The notes under the pieces are model-generated. The model had not been told where the DNA came from and made no database searches. It worked only from the letters and a program-made list of their open reading frames with translations. Source: a bacterium (GTDB lineage: Bacteria > UBP6 > UBA1177 > JAKLFG01). Taken from it: 64,000 nucleotides of DNA. The position numbers were made by a program, and so were the translations under genes. Below, one piece after another: positions 44,544-53,033 of the stretch (positions are counted from its first letter, which is position 1; every line of letters begins with the position of its first letter). The DNA lies in assembly GCA_022709425.1 (NCBI GenBank), contig JAKLIW010000011.1, forward strand, positions 1 through 64,000. Reading direction: 5' to 3'.

Positions 44544-45617
44544 TTACTGTTTCGGGTTGACGGTCGCGGCTATCGCGGCGCCTTCGGAGCGGTGCTGGTC
44601 GCCTTCCGGTTTTCCGGCGAGATCGGTCACGGCATGCTCGCTGAAATCGACGACTTTCGGCAGCGCTTTCAGGAAGCCCTTGAATTCGCCCAGCGCTTCT
44701 TTCTTCTCGGTCTTGTCGCCTTCCGCGAAGTCGATGGAGCCAGCCGCGCCCAGCACGCCCATGAACTCCACGATCTTGTTCGACATGGCCGGGGTGAGTT
44801 TCCCCTCCTTGACCAGCGCGTCGCAGAAGTCTTTGTGTTCCTTGCGGGCCGCATCGCTCTGCGCCTTCGCTTTTTCGTCCTTGAGCGCCTTGTTCTCGGC
44901 CTCAAGCGTTTTCTGCTTCTCGGAGAAGTCGGCGATCTGCCTGCCCTGCTCCGTGATCTGATCCTGAAGCTCTTTCAGTTTTTTCTCGTCCATCGGTCCC
45001 TCCGTATTGGTGTTTTCGGGTTCGGCGTACATGCCGTTCTTCGGCTCTTCGGGCGGCGGCGGCGCGGCGAGATAGTCGATGTCCCAGTTGCCCACGATCT
45101 TATCGGCCTTGTCGGCGCCGTCTTTTTCGATGATGTATTCCCGGAATGCACGGAAGATGCGCGCCACCGTGCCGAGCTTGTAGTGGGCGCGGTAGTCGGT
45201 GTCGGCGAATTCGAAAGTGGTCTCACCGGCCGCTTCGTTGAACGCGATCTCGGGCAGGCCCTTGATCGCCGGGGGCGTCGCGCCGAGGAAGCCGACATGG
45301 CGCAGGCCGCCGTCGGCGTAGAAGGAGGCCGATATCTTCTGATAGCGGCCTTCCTGAACGATGCCTTTGAAGTCTTCCTGCACCTTGTCGAGCTTCGCCC
45401 AGAGGACATTGCCGACCGTTTTCAGTTCCTTGACCCAGCCGAAGGCGGGTCCGTTGAGTTTCGGGTGGCCGATGACCACCGGGGCGGCATGGTCGCCTGC
45501 GCTGTAGTTGGTGACGGTCTTTTCAAGATCGTCGGCGGTGACCGTGTGCACCTTACCTTTAAAGTCGGTATGGGTGCCGGTCTTGAATATCGCTACCCAC
45601 GGCCATTTCATATTCAT
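44544..45617 (-). CDS. Mu I-like prohead protease with scaffold
   Basis: 357 residues. N-terminal protease part: 'WVAIFKTGTHTDFKGKVHTVTADDLEKTVTNY', 'APVVIGHPKLNGPAFGWVKEL', 'YQKISASFYADGG' (the gp32/I family). C-terminal 120 residues are highly charged and helical ('DEKKLKELQDQITEQGRQIADFSEKQKTLEAENKALKDEKAKAQ'), a typical scaffold tail. In Mu a nested Z product equal to the scaffold is made from an internal start; Met codons near 44,990 could serve similarly here. Confidence 0.9.
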   Translation of the reverse strand: MNMKWPWVAIFKTGTHTDFKGKVHTVTADDLEKTVTNYSAGDHAAPVVIGHPKLNGPAFGWVKELKTVGNVLWAKLDKVQEDFKGIVQEGRYQKISASFYADGGLRHVGFLGATPPAIKGLPEIAFNEAAGETTFEFADTDYRAHYKLGTVARIFRAFREYIIEKDGADKADKIVGNWDIDYLAAPPPPEEPKNGMYAEPENTNTEGPMDEKKLKELQDQITEQGRQIADFSEKQKTLEAENKALKDEKAKAQSDAARKEHKDFCDALVKEGKLTPAMSNKIVEFMGVLGAAGSIDFAEGDKTEKKEALGEFKGFLKALPKVVDFSEHAVTDLAGKPEGDQHRSEGAAIAATVNPKQ

Positions 45618-45624
45618 GGGCGCC

Positions 45625-46092
45625 TCACTGCTCGAAGTTGAACGGTTTTAGGTTGATCTTCTGTATCTTCGCGCCGTTCTGCGCTTCGAGACGGTTCTTG
45701 AGGAGTATGATGTCTTCCCCGCAGACCTTCGTCTCTTTCGGCAGCATCTCGGCGGCGGCGACGTCGGCGGCGGCGACGGCGGGGTCCCATTCGATGGTCG
45801 CCTTGAGGCAAAGATTCTTGTCGAGCGTCACGCCGAACTGGAACCCGGCGCAGGCGGTCATGAGCGCCGTGGTAAGAACCAGCACCATGAATATGCCCAC
45901 GGGCGCGGAGGGCGTCTTGAGGTTGACCTGTTCCTTGGTGAACAGGCGCAGGACGATATTGATGACGGCGAGTATGCCGACCTGTTCATCGGCGTCGAGC
46001 ACGAAGCCGAGCTGCGTCTGGAGGAACAGCGCCACGATGGCGATCAGGTTCACCCAGACGGTCTTCGATGCGTACCACTTCTTTCCTTCCAC
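45625..46092 (-). CDS. holin-like protein with downstream lipobox segment
   Basis: 155 residues from GTG 46092. Residues 1-52 ('KKWYASKTVWVNLIAIVALFLQTQLGFVLDADEQVGILAVINIVLRLFTKEQV') match small phage holin-like proteins with one or two membrane helices. Residues 65-90 form another hydrophobic segment ending in LMTAC, a lipobox, followed by a charged periplasmic-like tail. An internal Met at about residue 69 would start a lipoprotein of about 87 residues, like an outer spanin. Adjacent to the amidase gene, so this is the lysis cluster. Whether one fused product or two nested ones are made is open. Confidence 0.7.
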   Translation of the reverse strand: MEGKKWYASKTVWVNLIAIVALFLQTQLGFVLDADEQVGILAVINIVLRLFTKEQVNLKTPSAPVGIFMVLVLTTALMTACAGFQFGVTLDKNLCLKATIEWDPAVAAADVAAAEMLPKETKVCGEDIILLKNRLEAQNGAKIQKINLKPFNFEQ

Positions 46093-46094
46093 GG

Positions 46095-46625
46095 TTACAC
46101 CTCCAACATCTGTTTAAGGGTCTTTTTGTCCCATTCTTCGACGGCGGGCCGCTGGATCGCCGCATCTATCATGCAGCGCAGGACCGCCATCCTGATATTC
46201 GGGCAGGTCTTTCCTTCGGCCTTGCCGCTTTCCGTTTCGCAGTGGCCGACGACGGCCGACGGTTCTATGCCGTACCGGCGGCACAGCTCGACACAGAGGC
46301 GCAGTAGGGAGTGCAACTGCGCCTCCGTGAAGCGCGTCTTCCCGATGAGGCATATCCCCACCGAGTTGAAGTTATAGCCCAGCGCGTGAGCGCCGACCTC
46401 ATTGTCTTCGATGACATTGTCGCCGTCGAGTATGCGGCCCGCCTCGATTGCGCCGTCCGCCGCCGCCAGTACGAAGTCGGTCATGACCATTCCGTTGAGA
46501 ACAACAAAATGGTAGCCGATATCGCGCCAGCCTTGTCCCATGTGCCATTTCCGTATCTCACGGACACAGCCCCAGTTGCTGTCGCTGCAATGAATAACGA
46601 GGTTGTTGATCGGGTTCGCGGTCAT
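46095..46625 (-). CDS. N-acetylmuramoyl-L-alanine amidase endolysin
   Basis: 176 residues, amidase_2/PGRP fold. Zinc ligands fit His12 in LVIHCSDS, a second His in 'GHCETESGKAEGKTCPN' and the following Cys; 'GYHFVVLNG', 'GAHALGYNFNSVGICLIG' complete the active site. No signal peptide, so release needs the neighbouring holin. First gene of the minus-strand late unit, with AGGAGGTGG before the ATG and the divergent late control region upstream. Confidence 0.93.
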   Translation of the reverse strand: MTANPINNLVIHCSDSNWGCVREIRKWHMGQGWRDIGYHFVVLNGMVMTDFVLAAADGAIEAGRILDGDNVIEDNEVGAHALGYNFNSVGICLIGKTRFTEAQLHSLLRLCVELCRRYGIEPSAVVGHCETESGKAEGKTCPNIRMAVLRCMIDAAIQRPAVEEWDKKTLKQMLEV

Positions 46626-46742
46626 GAGACCACCTCCTTGCTGTTCCCACTATGACCGGTAATTCTTTCGTTGACTAATGGCGGTTGCGTTGCGTTATGC
46701 GCATGACAAGTTATTGATTTTATTTCACGATGTACTTGCTAG

Positions 46743-46847
46743 GGCATAGCCCGGCGTTGTTCGCCGGGCGATGTAATGACCGGTAAAACCGGCAAGGAGC
46801 GAGGATGAAGAAGTGACGGCGGCGGCCCGGTTTTCCGGGCCTATGCC
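46743..46847 (+). other. multi-hairpin element between divergent late operons
   Basis: The region 46,626-46,865 lies between the two divergent late units. Within it GGCATAG (46743-46749) can pair with CTATGCC (46841-46847), enclosing three hairpins: CCCGGCG/CGCCGGG with loop TTGTT (46750-46768), CCGGT/ACCGG (46780-46792) and GCCCGG/CCGGGC with loop TTTT (46825-46840). Between the last two is AAGGAG with ATG AAG AAG TGA (46805-46816), a three-codon frame. An 11-bp direct repeat ATGACCGGTAA occurs at 46652 and 46776. It may be a structured leader, a central gyrase/replication site or both. Confidence 0.6.
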
Positions 46848-46865
46848 ACTTTTCCGGAGGGCATC

Positions 46866-47192
46866 ATGGGCGCCGACCTTTCAATGTTCAGTGACATTCT
46901 CCGGCAGTTCGGCGTCGCCGCTCTGCTGTTCATCGTGGTCTGGTGGATGTTCAAACAGCAGACACAGACATTCACCCGCATGATGGATGACCAGAAGGAA
47001 CAGTCGTGCGCCGAACGAAAGCTCTATGAGAAGATGATAGAGCAGTTACAGAAACAGGAAGAGCGGTCTTACAACATACTGAACGGACTGCTTGAGACCA
47101 CTCAATATCATGCGGGGATTCTCGCGCGTGTAGAGCAGAAGATCGATTCCAACGAATATTGTCCGCTGGTACGGGGGAAGAAGGCGCCATGA
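46866..47192 (+). CDS. membrane-anchored coiled-coil phage protein
   Basis: 108 residues. A membrane helix (about 13-30, 'FGVAALLFIVVWWMF') is followed by a charged coiled coil (35-75). This is the shape of Mu gp25-like proteins and of inner spanins (Rz). It opens the inverted plus-strand module, with GGAGG five bases before the ATG. ATGA overlap with the next gene. If it is an inner spanin, the lipobox segment of the holin-like gene across the divergent region would be its partner. Confidence 0.65.
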   Translation: MGADLSMFSDILRQFGVAALLFIVVWWMFKQQTQTFTRMMDDQKEQSCAERKLYEKMIEQLQKQEERSYNILNGLLETTQYHAGILARVEQKIDSNEYCPLVRGKKAP

Positions 47193-47434
47193 ACGAAGAA
47201 CGAATGCAGCTCAAGGGTCAGCTCGCTACCGAACGCGAGAAGAAACGGACGCTTGAACTGCGGGCGCAGAGCCATATCATCGTTATTCGGAACAAGATCA
47301 GCCCGTTCATTAATGTCGATGAACTTGACACCGACACCGCGCAGGTATCGATGAACGAACTGGATGAAACGGTCAAGGAACTGCGCGCCGTCAACGAAAA
47401 GATCAAAAAGCTGGAGGAAGCGCTCAATGGCTAA
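47189..47434 (+). CDS. Mu gp26-like coiled-coil protein
   Basis: 81 residues from ATG 47189, four-base overlap with the gene before. Almost entirely helical and charged ('QLKGQLATEREKKRTLELRAQSHIIVIRNKISPFINVDELDTDTAQVSMNELDETVKELRAVNEKIKKLEEAL'), like Mu gp26, whose role is unknown. Position just before the small terminase fits the gp25-gp26-gp27-gp28 order. Confidence 0.75.
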   Translation: MNEERMQLKGQLATEREKKRTLELRAQSHIIVIRNKISPFINVDELDTDTAQVSMNELDETVKELRAVNEKIKKLEEALNG

Positions 47435-47855
47435 AAAGGCGATGTATGCCGCCGAAGCCGAGCGCCTGTATCTTGTCGATAACTGCACCATTGCAGAGAT
47501 CGCATCACGGCTCCGGCTGGGCGAGAAGACAATCAGGATATGGAAAGAAGAGGGGCAGTGGGACCAGAAGCGCGCGGCGCTGATGGAACAGCGGCAGAGC
47601 TTAACCGAAGAGCTGTACGCCTTTACGCGCGCTCTGCTCCGGTCTGTCAAGGAAGATCTCGACAAGGGGGTAAAGGTCGACCCCGGCCGGATGTATGCCC
47701 TGACTCAGCTCATCGGAAAACTCGATAAGGTCCGCACCTTCGAGCAGAGCCAGCAGGAAGGCAAGAAGACGCCGAAGGATATGAGCAATGCCGATGTCGT
47801 CAAGCTGATCAATCAGGCGCTCGGTATCGAAGCGCCGGAAGAGGAAAAAGGCTGA
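47427..47855 (+). CDS. small terminase-like DUF1804/gp27 protein
   Basis: 142 residues from ATG 47427, overlapping the previous stop. 'AERLYLVDNCTIAEIASRLRLGEKTIRIWKEEGQWDQKR' is a helix-turn-helix that would bind packaging-site DNA, followed by helical oligomerisation region and an acidic tail. Same place as Mu gp27. It overlaps the large terminase start (TGATG). Recognises the phage left end for headful packaging of Mu-type DNA. Confidence 0.85.
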   Translation: MAKKAMYAAEAERLYLVDNCTIAEIASRLRLGEKTIRIWKEEGQWDQKRAALMEQRQSLTEELYAFTRALLRSVKEDLDKGVKVDPGRMYALTQLIGKLDKVRTFEQSQQEGKKTPKDMSNADVVKLINQALGIEAPEEEKG

Positions 47856-49228
47856 TGCCACAGGAAAGTAAGTACTTCCTTCCCTATCAGGTGCGCTGGC
47901 TCAAAGACTGTGCGCGCATCAAGATATGGGAGAAGTCCCGCCGTATCGGCGCGACCTACGTCCAGAGCTTCGAGGATGTGCGCGATATCGTCGAGAAGCG
48001 CGAGTATGTCAAGGGTCGCCCGATCCGCAAGGTGTACTTCACCTCTGCCGATGAATCGGCGGCCCGCGAATACATAGACTACTGCGCGCAGTGGGCGGGC
48101 GTATTCAACGTCGTCGTGAGCCTCGTGGGCGAAGTCGTCATGGACGAAGAGAAGGACATCAAGGCGCTCTGCATCGATTTTAAGAACGGCGGCAAGATAT
48201 TCGCCCTGACCAGTAACCCGAAGCGGTTCCGGTCGAAGGGCGGCAAGGCGGTCTGGGATGAGGCGGCGTGGCATGACGATCAGGCGGCCATGTGGAAAGC
48301 GCTTCGCCCGACGGCGATGTGGGGTTATCCGATCCGCGTCCTGTCGACTCACCACGGCAAGCAGTCGATGTTCTACGGATTCGTCGAAGATACAAAGTCG
48401 GGGAAGACCGGCTGGTCGCTGCATACTATCCCGATACAGCTCGCGGTAGCCGAAGGGCTGCTCGACAAGCTGATGGGCCGCAAGACCACCGAACAGGAAC
48501 GGCAGGAATGGCTGGAGCAGGAGCGGCGCGACTGCCGCAGCGACGATATCTGGCAGGAAGAATACTGCTGTGTCCCGGTCGATGAGTCGAGCGCTTTCCT
48601 GACCTACGAGATGATCATGGCCTGCGAACGGCCAGCCGCGCAGATAATGCAGGAGCTTGAAACGATCCAAGGCGAGATGTACCTCGGCATGGATGTCGGC
48701 CGCCGGAAGGACCTGTCCATCATCTGGGTGGTCGAGAAGAGCGGCATGTTCAAGACGACCCGCATCATCAAGACGCTGGAGAAAATGCCGTTCGATAAAC
48801 AGCGGCAGGAACTGTTCAGGATACTCGCCCATCCGAAACTGCGGCGCGCCTGCATAGACGCCACCGGGCTCGGGATGCAGCTCGCCGAAGAGGCGCAGCA
48901 GCAGTTCGGAAAGTACCGGGTCGAGGCGATCACCATCACGAACAAGGTCAAGGAAGAGATCGCCTACGTCACGCGGATCAACTTCGAGGATAAGTCGCTC
49001 CACATACCCGACGACCCGAAGGTGCGGGAAGACCTGCACAGCCTCAAGCGGGTGGTGACGACTGCCGGAAATATCCGATTTGACGTGGAAAAATCGGCAA
49101 CTGACGGCCACGCCGACCGGTTCATAGCGCTGGGGCTCGCGCTCCATGCGGCGGCCAGCGGTAGTGGTCAGGTGGCGATAGTGACAGGCAAGCGGCGGGA
49201 AACATTGAGGAATTATGATAGATATTGA
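47855..49228 (+). CDS. terminase large subunit (Mu gp28-like)
   Basis: 457 residues. ATPase part with a Walker A-like 'WEKSRRIGAT' (about 25-34) and Walker B 'GKAVWDEAAW' (about 130-139); nuclease part with the RNase H-like acidic residues in 'MYLGMDVGRRKDLSIIW' (about 269-285), 'ACIDATGLG' and 'DGHADRFIALGLAL'. Cuts and pumps DNA into proheads. Translationally coupled to the small subunit gene. Complete. Confidence 0.93.
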   Translation: MPQESKYFLPYQVRWLKDCARIKIWEKSRRIGATYVQSFEDVRDIVEKREYVKGRPIRKVYFTSADESAAREYIDYCAQWAGVFNVVVSLVGEVVMDEEKDIKALCIDFKNGGKIFALTSNPKRFRSKGGKAVWDEAAWHDDQAAMWKALRPTAMWGYPIRVLSTHHGKQSMFYGFVEDTKSGKTGWSLHTIPIQLAVAEGLLDKLMGRKTTEQERQEWLEQERRDCRSDDIWQEEYCCVPVDESSAFLTYEMIMACERPAAQIMQELETIQGEMYLGMDVGRRKDLSIIWVVEKSGMFKTTRIIKTLEKMPFDKQRQELFRILAHPKLRRACIDATGLGMQLAEEAQQQFGKYRVEAITITNKVKEEIAYVTRINFEDKSLHIPDDPKVREDLHSLKRVVTTAGNIRFDVEKSATDGHADRFIALGLALHAAASGSGQVAIVTGKRRETLRNYDRY

Positions 49229-49370
49229 TTTGACGCGCAAGGATGGCCCTAGAACGCTTAATTATATAGGTCTGCGCCTGCAACCCCATAGACACCCCGT
49301 CGCGTTAAAATTGAACGGCATTGAACGCGAATTGAACGGTAGTAAAGATATCGGAAGACGGTCAGCATAA
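49215..49370 (+). CDS. small ORF after terminase
   Basis: 51 residues from ATG 49215, seven bases after GAGG and overlapping the terminase end by 14 bases; stop TAA 49368-49370. The chain is basic with no recognised motif; three AATTGAACG-like repeats occur at 49308-49338. It fills most of the 157-bp gap before the next gene. Plausible but weak. Confidence 0.35.
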   Translation: MIDIDLTRKDGPRTLNYIGLRLQPHRHPVALKLNGIERELNGSKDIGRRSA

Positions 49371-49385
49371 CTTGAGGAGGAGATC

Positions 49386-50525
49386 ATGGCGGAAAAAGAC
49401 ATCACCAAGAACATCAACCACGCGGTTGAAAAACAAGCGGATGTGACGGCAGCCGCAGACGGCGGTACGGCGCTCCCCGGCGGGATGGTTGTCCCGACGG
49501 TGCAGGTGGACAAGGACGGGAAGCCCATCGATATGGCCGCACCGGCGGCGGCGCAGGGGGTGAAGACCGATGCGCCGGTCGGCGACAATACGACGGCGGA
49601 GGGGGCGACGGCGCGGTCGATGATATCGCTGTCGAAGCGGCAGGTCAATCTGCTCATCGCGGTGTTGGCGATCCTCACCACGATGGCCGGGTATCTGCTG
49701 ACCCAGCAGGGCTATCAGCAGACCATCAGCGGCACGGTCACATCCGGCATGATGCGCGCGGTGGAAGAACCCGATCTCGGCATGGGCGTTTATTCGACCA
49801 CAAAGAACGACTTTACGGCGGCTATCAATAATGGCGCAAAGACGGCGACAATCACTTGGTCGACCACGAAGCCGGAGGTCAACCCGATACCGTTCACGCT
49901 GACCGCAAAGAATGTGCGGCGCGCGCAGCTCGTATCTTCGGCTGGGGCGCGCACCGAGTTACCAGTCACCAATGTATCGGTCAGTTCGCTCACGATCACT
50001 TTCGGCGATGCGGCGGCTAACTTCGAGACCGGCCAGACCATCGACATCTGGCTACAGGGTCCCGACAAAGTCGTGCGCGACTTCTACATCTACGACTCCG
50101 GCGACATCGATATTGTCGCTGGCGGGGTTACCGGATCGGTAGACTTGGCCGGGCTCATAGACGGCAGAAACTATAAGACCATAGAGATCTCCGCTAACAT
50201 GGTCGATAATGCAAACTTCGAGTATGCCGCCGCCACCGATAACTTTGTCCAACTTAACGCAAAAGGCAGGTCGCTTGCCGGTTCTGCTGATGGAAAAATC
50301 CTTGCGGCTATGTTGTCGGGGGCAGGAAAAAAAGCATTTGGGTCCAAGTGGAATAAGGATGCCTGGGGATCGGCAACAGCCAGAAATCAATATATCGATT
50401 CAAGCGACACCGCGCCGTATCATGTTACATTTGGCGTTTTCAAGGACATGACTATCACATACGCATTTAAGGGGAACGGAGCGACAACTGTAAAAGCAAG
50501 ATTTTATGTGAAGTTCTCGAACTAG
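49386..50525 (+). CDS. phage protein with central membrane helix, unrecognised
   Basis: 379 residues, GAGGAGG before the ATG. Residues 1-80 are Ala/Gly/Thr-rich and disordered, 85-107 form a membrane helix ('VNLLIAVLAILTTMAGYLLTQQGY'), and 115-379 are beta-rich with tail-fibre-like composition ('NFETGQTIDIWLQGPDKVV', 'HVTFGVFKDMTITYAFKGNGATTVKARFYVKF'). Family unknown. Inserted between terminase and portal genes, not part of the Mu core order. It could be a membrane-displayed moron or an oddly placed virion component. Confidence 0.6.
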   Translation: MAEKDITKNINHAVEKQADVTAAADGGTALPGGMVVPTVQVDKDGKPIDMAAPAAAQGVKTDAPVGDNTTAEGATARSMISLSKRQVNLLIAVLAILTTMAGYLLTQQGYQQTISGTVTSGMMRAVEEPDLGMGVYSTTKNDFTAAINNGAKTATITWSTTKPEVNPIPFTLTAKNVRRAQLVSSAGARTELPVTNVSVSSLTITFGDAAANFETGQTIDIWLQGPDKVVRDFYIYDSGDIDIVAGGVTGSVDLAGLIDGRNYKTIEISANMVDNANFEYAAATDNFVQLNAKGRSLAGSADGKILAAMLSGAGKKAFGSKWNKDAWGSATARNQYIDSSDTAPYHVTFGVFKDMTITYAFKGNGATTVKARFYVKFSN

Positions 50526-50535
50526 GAGTAACGCT

Positions 50536-50709
50536 ATGAAATACCTCGTCATGACACCGAAGCAGGTAACCGCGTACATAAACGGCGTCGAGCGCCAGAT
50601 ACCCGGCGCCGAAGGCGGCGGCCCCGAAGAGCTCACCGACCAGCAGGTAGCCGCGCTGCGCGCCGAAGGAAAGGTCGTCGTGCTCGTCCCCGAGGAGCCC
50701 GCACAGTAA
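50536..50709 (+). CDS. 57-residue phage protein
   Basis: ATG 50536 with AGGAGT seven bases upstream, stop TAA 50707-50709. The layout 'MTPKQVTAYINGVERQIPGAEGGGPEELTDQQVAALRAEGKVVVL' resembles small phage structural accessory proteins and the gp38-like gene before the sheath. It lies between the membrane-helix gene and the portal gene, 12 bases from the latter. Unknown function. Confidence 0.6.
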   Translation: MKYLVMTPKQVTAYINGVERQIPGAEGGGPEELTDQQVAALRAEGKVVVLVPEEPAQ

Positions 50710-50721
50710 AGGAGGTCACCC

Positions 50722-52230
50722 GTGGGTAAGAAAGTTCTTTACATATCGCCCAGCGAGTTCGTAGAGCTGGAGCCGATGACCCAGCAGTCGCTCATGAAAG
50801 AGCTGGCGACCCGCGACAACGTCATCAACTTCATGATATCCGGCACCTACCTCCCGAACCCCGACCCCATCCTGCGGAAACTCGGCCGGGCGGTCGATGT
50901 CTATAAAGACCTGCGGGCCGACAGCCATATCGGCTCCTGCATCCTCTCGCGTAACGCGGGCGTGCGGAAACTGATATGGGATATCAGCCCGGAGAACGCA
51001 CCCGGCCCGGTGTTCGATTTCATCGAAGATGTCTTCAAACGCCGCGTGAAAGTGCGCAAGCTCATCACCGAGATGCTGGAGGCGGCATGGTACGGCTTCA
51101 AGCCGCTGGAGATCGTCTGGGAGATCGTTGACGGGAAGCTGGTCCCGAACAGGATCGCCGGAAAGCCCAGCGACTGGTTCGTATTCGACCGCGACGGGAA
51201 GCTGCGCCTGATCACGCAGACCAGCGGCACCGACGGCATAGAACTGCCCGACAAGAAGTTCCTCATCGTCCAGAACGAAAGCACCTACGAGAACCCTTAC
51301 GGCTTTGCCAACCTGTCGAGCTGCTTCTGGCCCGCCACCTTTAAGAAAGGCGGCCTCAAGTTCTGGGCGATATTCGTGGAAAAGTACGGGATGCCCCATA
51401 TCATCGGCAAACTGCCGCGCGGCGCGACCCAGCAGGAAAAGGACGATATGCTCGTGTCGCTCGACCGGATGGTGCAGGACGCCATCGCGGTCATCCCCGA
51501 CGACGGTGCGGTCGATATAAAAGACCCCGCCGGTAAAGGCGATTCAAGCGCCCTTTATAAGACCTTTATGGATGCGATGAACTCCGAGATATCGAAGGCG
51601 TTGCTCGGGCAGACCCTGTCAACGGAGGTCGGCGATAAAGGGAGCTACGCGGCGGCCCAGACGCACATGCAGGTCCGCGAAGATATCGTCGAGAGCGACC
51701 AGATCATGGTCGAAGAGGCGTTCAACCAGCTCATCGGCTGGCTGGTCGACTACAACTTCGGCGAAGGTGTGGAGCGCCCCGAGTTCTTCATGTACGCCGA
51801 GAAGGATGTCAACAAGGCGGTCGTCGAACGCGACAAGGTCCTCAAAGAGACGCATGGGGTACGGTTTAAGAAGCAGTATTTCGTGAAGGCGTATAACATC
51901 GAGGAAGAGGATTTCGATATCGTCGAGCCGGATGCAAAACCGGCCGGGCCGCAGTTCGCCGAGGATGTCACCGACAAGTTCCCCGATCAGGCTGCGATAG
52001 ACGATATGCTCGATAAGCTGCCCGCCGATGAGCTGGCGGCGCAGGGGAAGGCATTGCTGGCGCCGGTGATCAAGCTGGTGCAGGAGTCGTCGAACTTCGA
52101 GGAGGTACTTGAGAAGCTCCACACCCAGTTCGCCACGATGGATACCAAGAGCATCGAGAAGCTGCTGGCCCGCGCGATGTTCGTCGCGGAGGTGCATGGC
52201 CGTGACAGCGTGCGGAAGGAGAACTCATAG
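50722..52230 (+). CDS. portal protein (DUF935, Mu gp29-like)
   Basis: 502 residues from GTG 50722, preceded by AAAGGAGG. DUF935 features: 'ADSHIGSCILSRNAGVRKLIWDI', 'EAAWYGFKPLEIVWEI', 'YENPYGFANLSSCFWPATFKKGGLKFWAIFVEKYGMPHIIGKLPRGA' and 'ISKALLGQTLSTEVGDKGSYAAAQTHMQVREDIV'. Twelve copies form the DNA channel at the capsid vertex. Followed by the F gene with one-base overlap. Confidence 0.94.
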   Translation: MGKKVLYISPSEFVELEPMTQQSLMKELATRDNVINFMISGTYLPNPDPILRKLGRAVDVYKDLRADSHIGSCILSRNAGVRKLIWDISPENAPGPVFDFIEDVFKRRVKVRKLITEMLEAAWYGFKPLEIVWEIVDGKLVPNRIAGKPSDWFVFDRDGKLRLITQTSGTDGIELPDKKFLIVQNESTYENPYGFANLSSCFWPATFKKGGLKFWAIFVEKYGMPHIIGKLPRGATQQEKDDMLVSLDRMVQDAIAVIPDDGAVDIKDPAGKGDSSALYKTFMDAMNSEISKALLGQTLSTEVGDKGSYAAAQTHMQVREDIVESDQIMVEEAFNQLIGWLVDYNFGEGVERPEFFMYAEKDVNKAVVERDKVLKETHGVRFKKQYFVKAYNIEEEDFDIVEPDAKPAGPQFAEDVTDKFPDQAAIDDMLDKLPADELAAQGKALLAPVIKLVQESSNFEEVLEKLHTQFATMDTKSIEKLLARAMFVAEVHGRDSVRKENS

Positions 52231-53033
52231 TGGCCGTTGATCTGTTCACCGCAGTAACCCTTGAACCGAAAGAGGCGGTCGCCTTTCTGGAGCGTAACGG
52301 TGTACGGATGCCCGCCGGGTGGCTGGAGCTGTACCGCGACCTCGCCAAGATGTCGCCGGATGTCGGGGAATACATCAAGCTCAACGTGCTCCAGACGACC
52401 GCCGAGGCGGTACGCAGCGCCCTCAAGGATGGTCAGACCTTCGACGAGTTCAAAAAGGCTATCCTGCCGCGTCTGGAGCGCGCAGGGTGGTCCGGCAATG
52501 TGGTCACTACCGGCGGGAAGGAGATCGTCGAGCTGTCGGCCCCCTACCGGCTGGAACTGATATACCGTACGCAGGTGCAGAGCGCCTATCAGGCGGGCCG
52601 CTACAAGCAGCAGATGCAGAACCGTACCCAGCGGCCGTATCTCCAGTATGTCGCGGTCATGGATTCAAAGACGCGGCCGTCGCACGGCGCGCTCAATGAG
52701 AAGGTATTCCCGGCCGACGATCCGTTCTGGGATTCATTCTATCCACCCAACGGGTTCCGGTGCCGGTGTCGCGTCCGGTCGCTGTCCGCGCAGGAGGTCC
52801 GCGACGATAAGCTGGAGATCGAGAAGTCGGACGGCAATATCACGACCCGCGAGGTCGATATGGGCGACCGTAAGGAGAAGCTGACCTACTATACCGACCG
52901 CAGTACCGGCGAGATCATGCACCCCGACGCCGGGTGGGACCGTAACCCCGCCAAGGAGGTATTCGCCCCGGATCTCGACAAGTACGACGAACGGCTGGCC
53001 GAAGAGTACCGGAAGCGGGTGAATAATGGCTGA
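52230..53033 (+). CDS. Mu F-like head morphogenesis protein
   Basis: 267 residues from GTG 52230. 'EFKKAILPRLERAGW', 'LIYRTQVQSAYQAGRYKQQMQNRTQRPYLQYVAVMDSKTRPSHGALNEKVFPADDPFWDSFYPPNGFRCRCRVRSLSAQEV' is the Mu F (gp30) domain including the conserved 'RCRC' cysteines. A minor head protein needed for capsid assembly. Overlaps G by eight bases. Confidence 0.93.
   Translation: MAVDLFTAVTLEPKEAVAFLERNGVRMPAGWLELYRDLAKMSPDVGEYIKLNVLQTTAEAVRSALKDGQTFDEFKKAILPRLERAGWSGNVVTTGGKEIVELSAPYRLELIYRTQVQSAYQAGRYKQQMQNRTQRPYLQYVAVMDSKTRPSHGALNEKVFPADDPFWDSFYPPNGFRCRCRVRSLSAQEVRDDKLEIEKSDGNITTREVDMGDRKEKLTYYTDRSTGEIMHPDAGWDRNPAKEVFAPDLDKYDERLAEEYRKRVNNG

Noticed and set aside
42541..44961. 806-residue plus-strand open frame
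   Set aside because: Lies opposite capsid, decoration and protease genes; shadow of GC-rich coding sequence.
46743..46847. Hammerhead or tRNA in the late control region
   Set aside because: Neither CUGANGA/GAAA core strings nor tRNA arms occur on either strand, so I list it only as a hairpin element.
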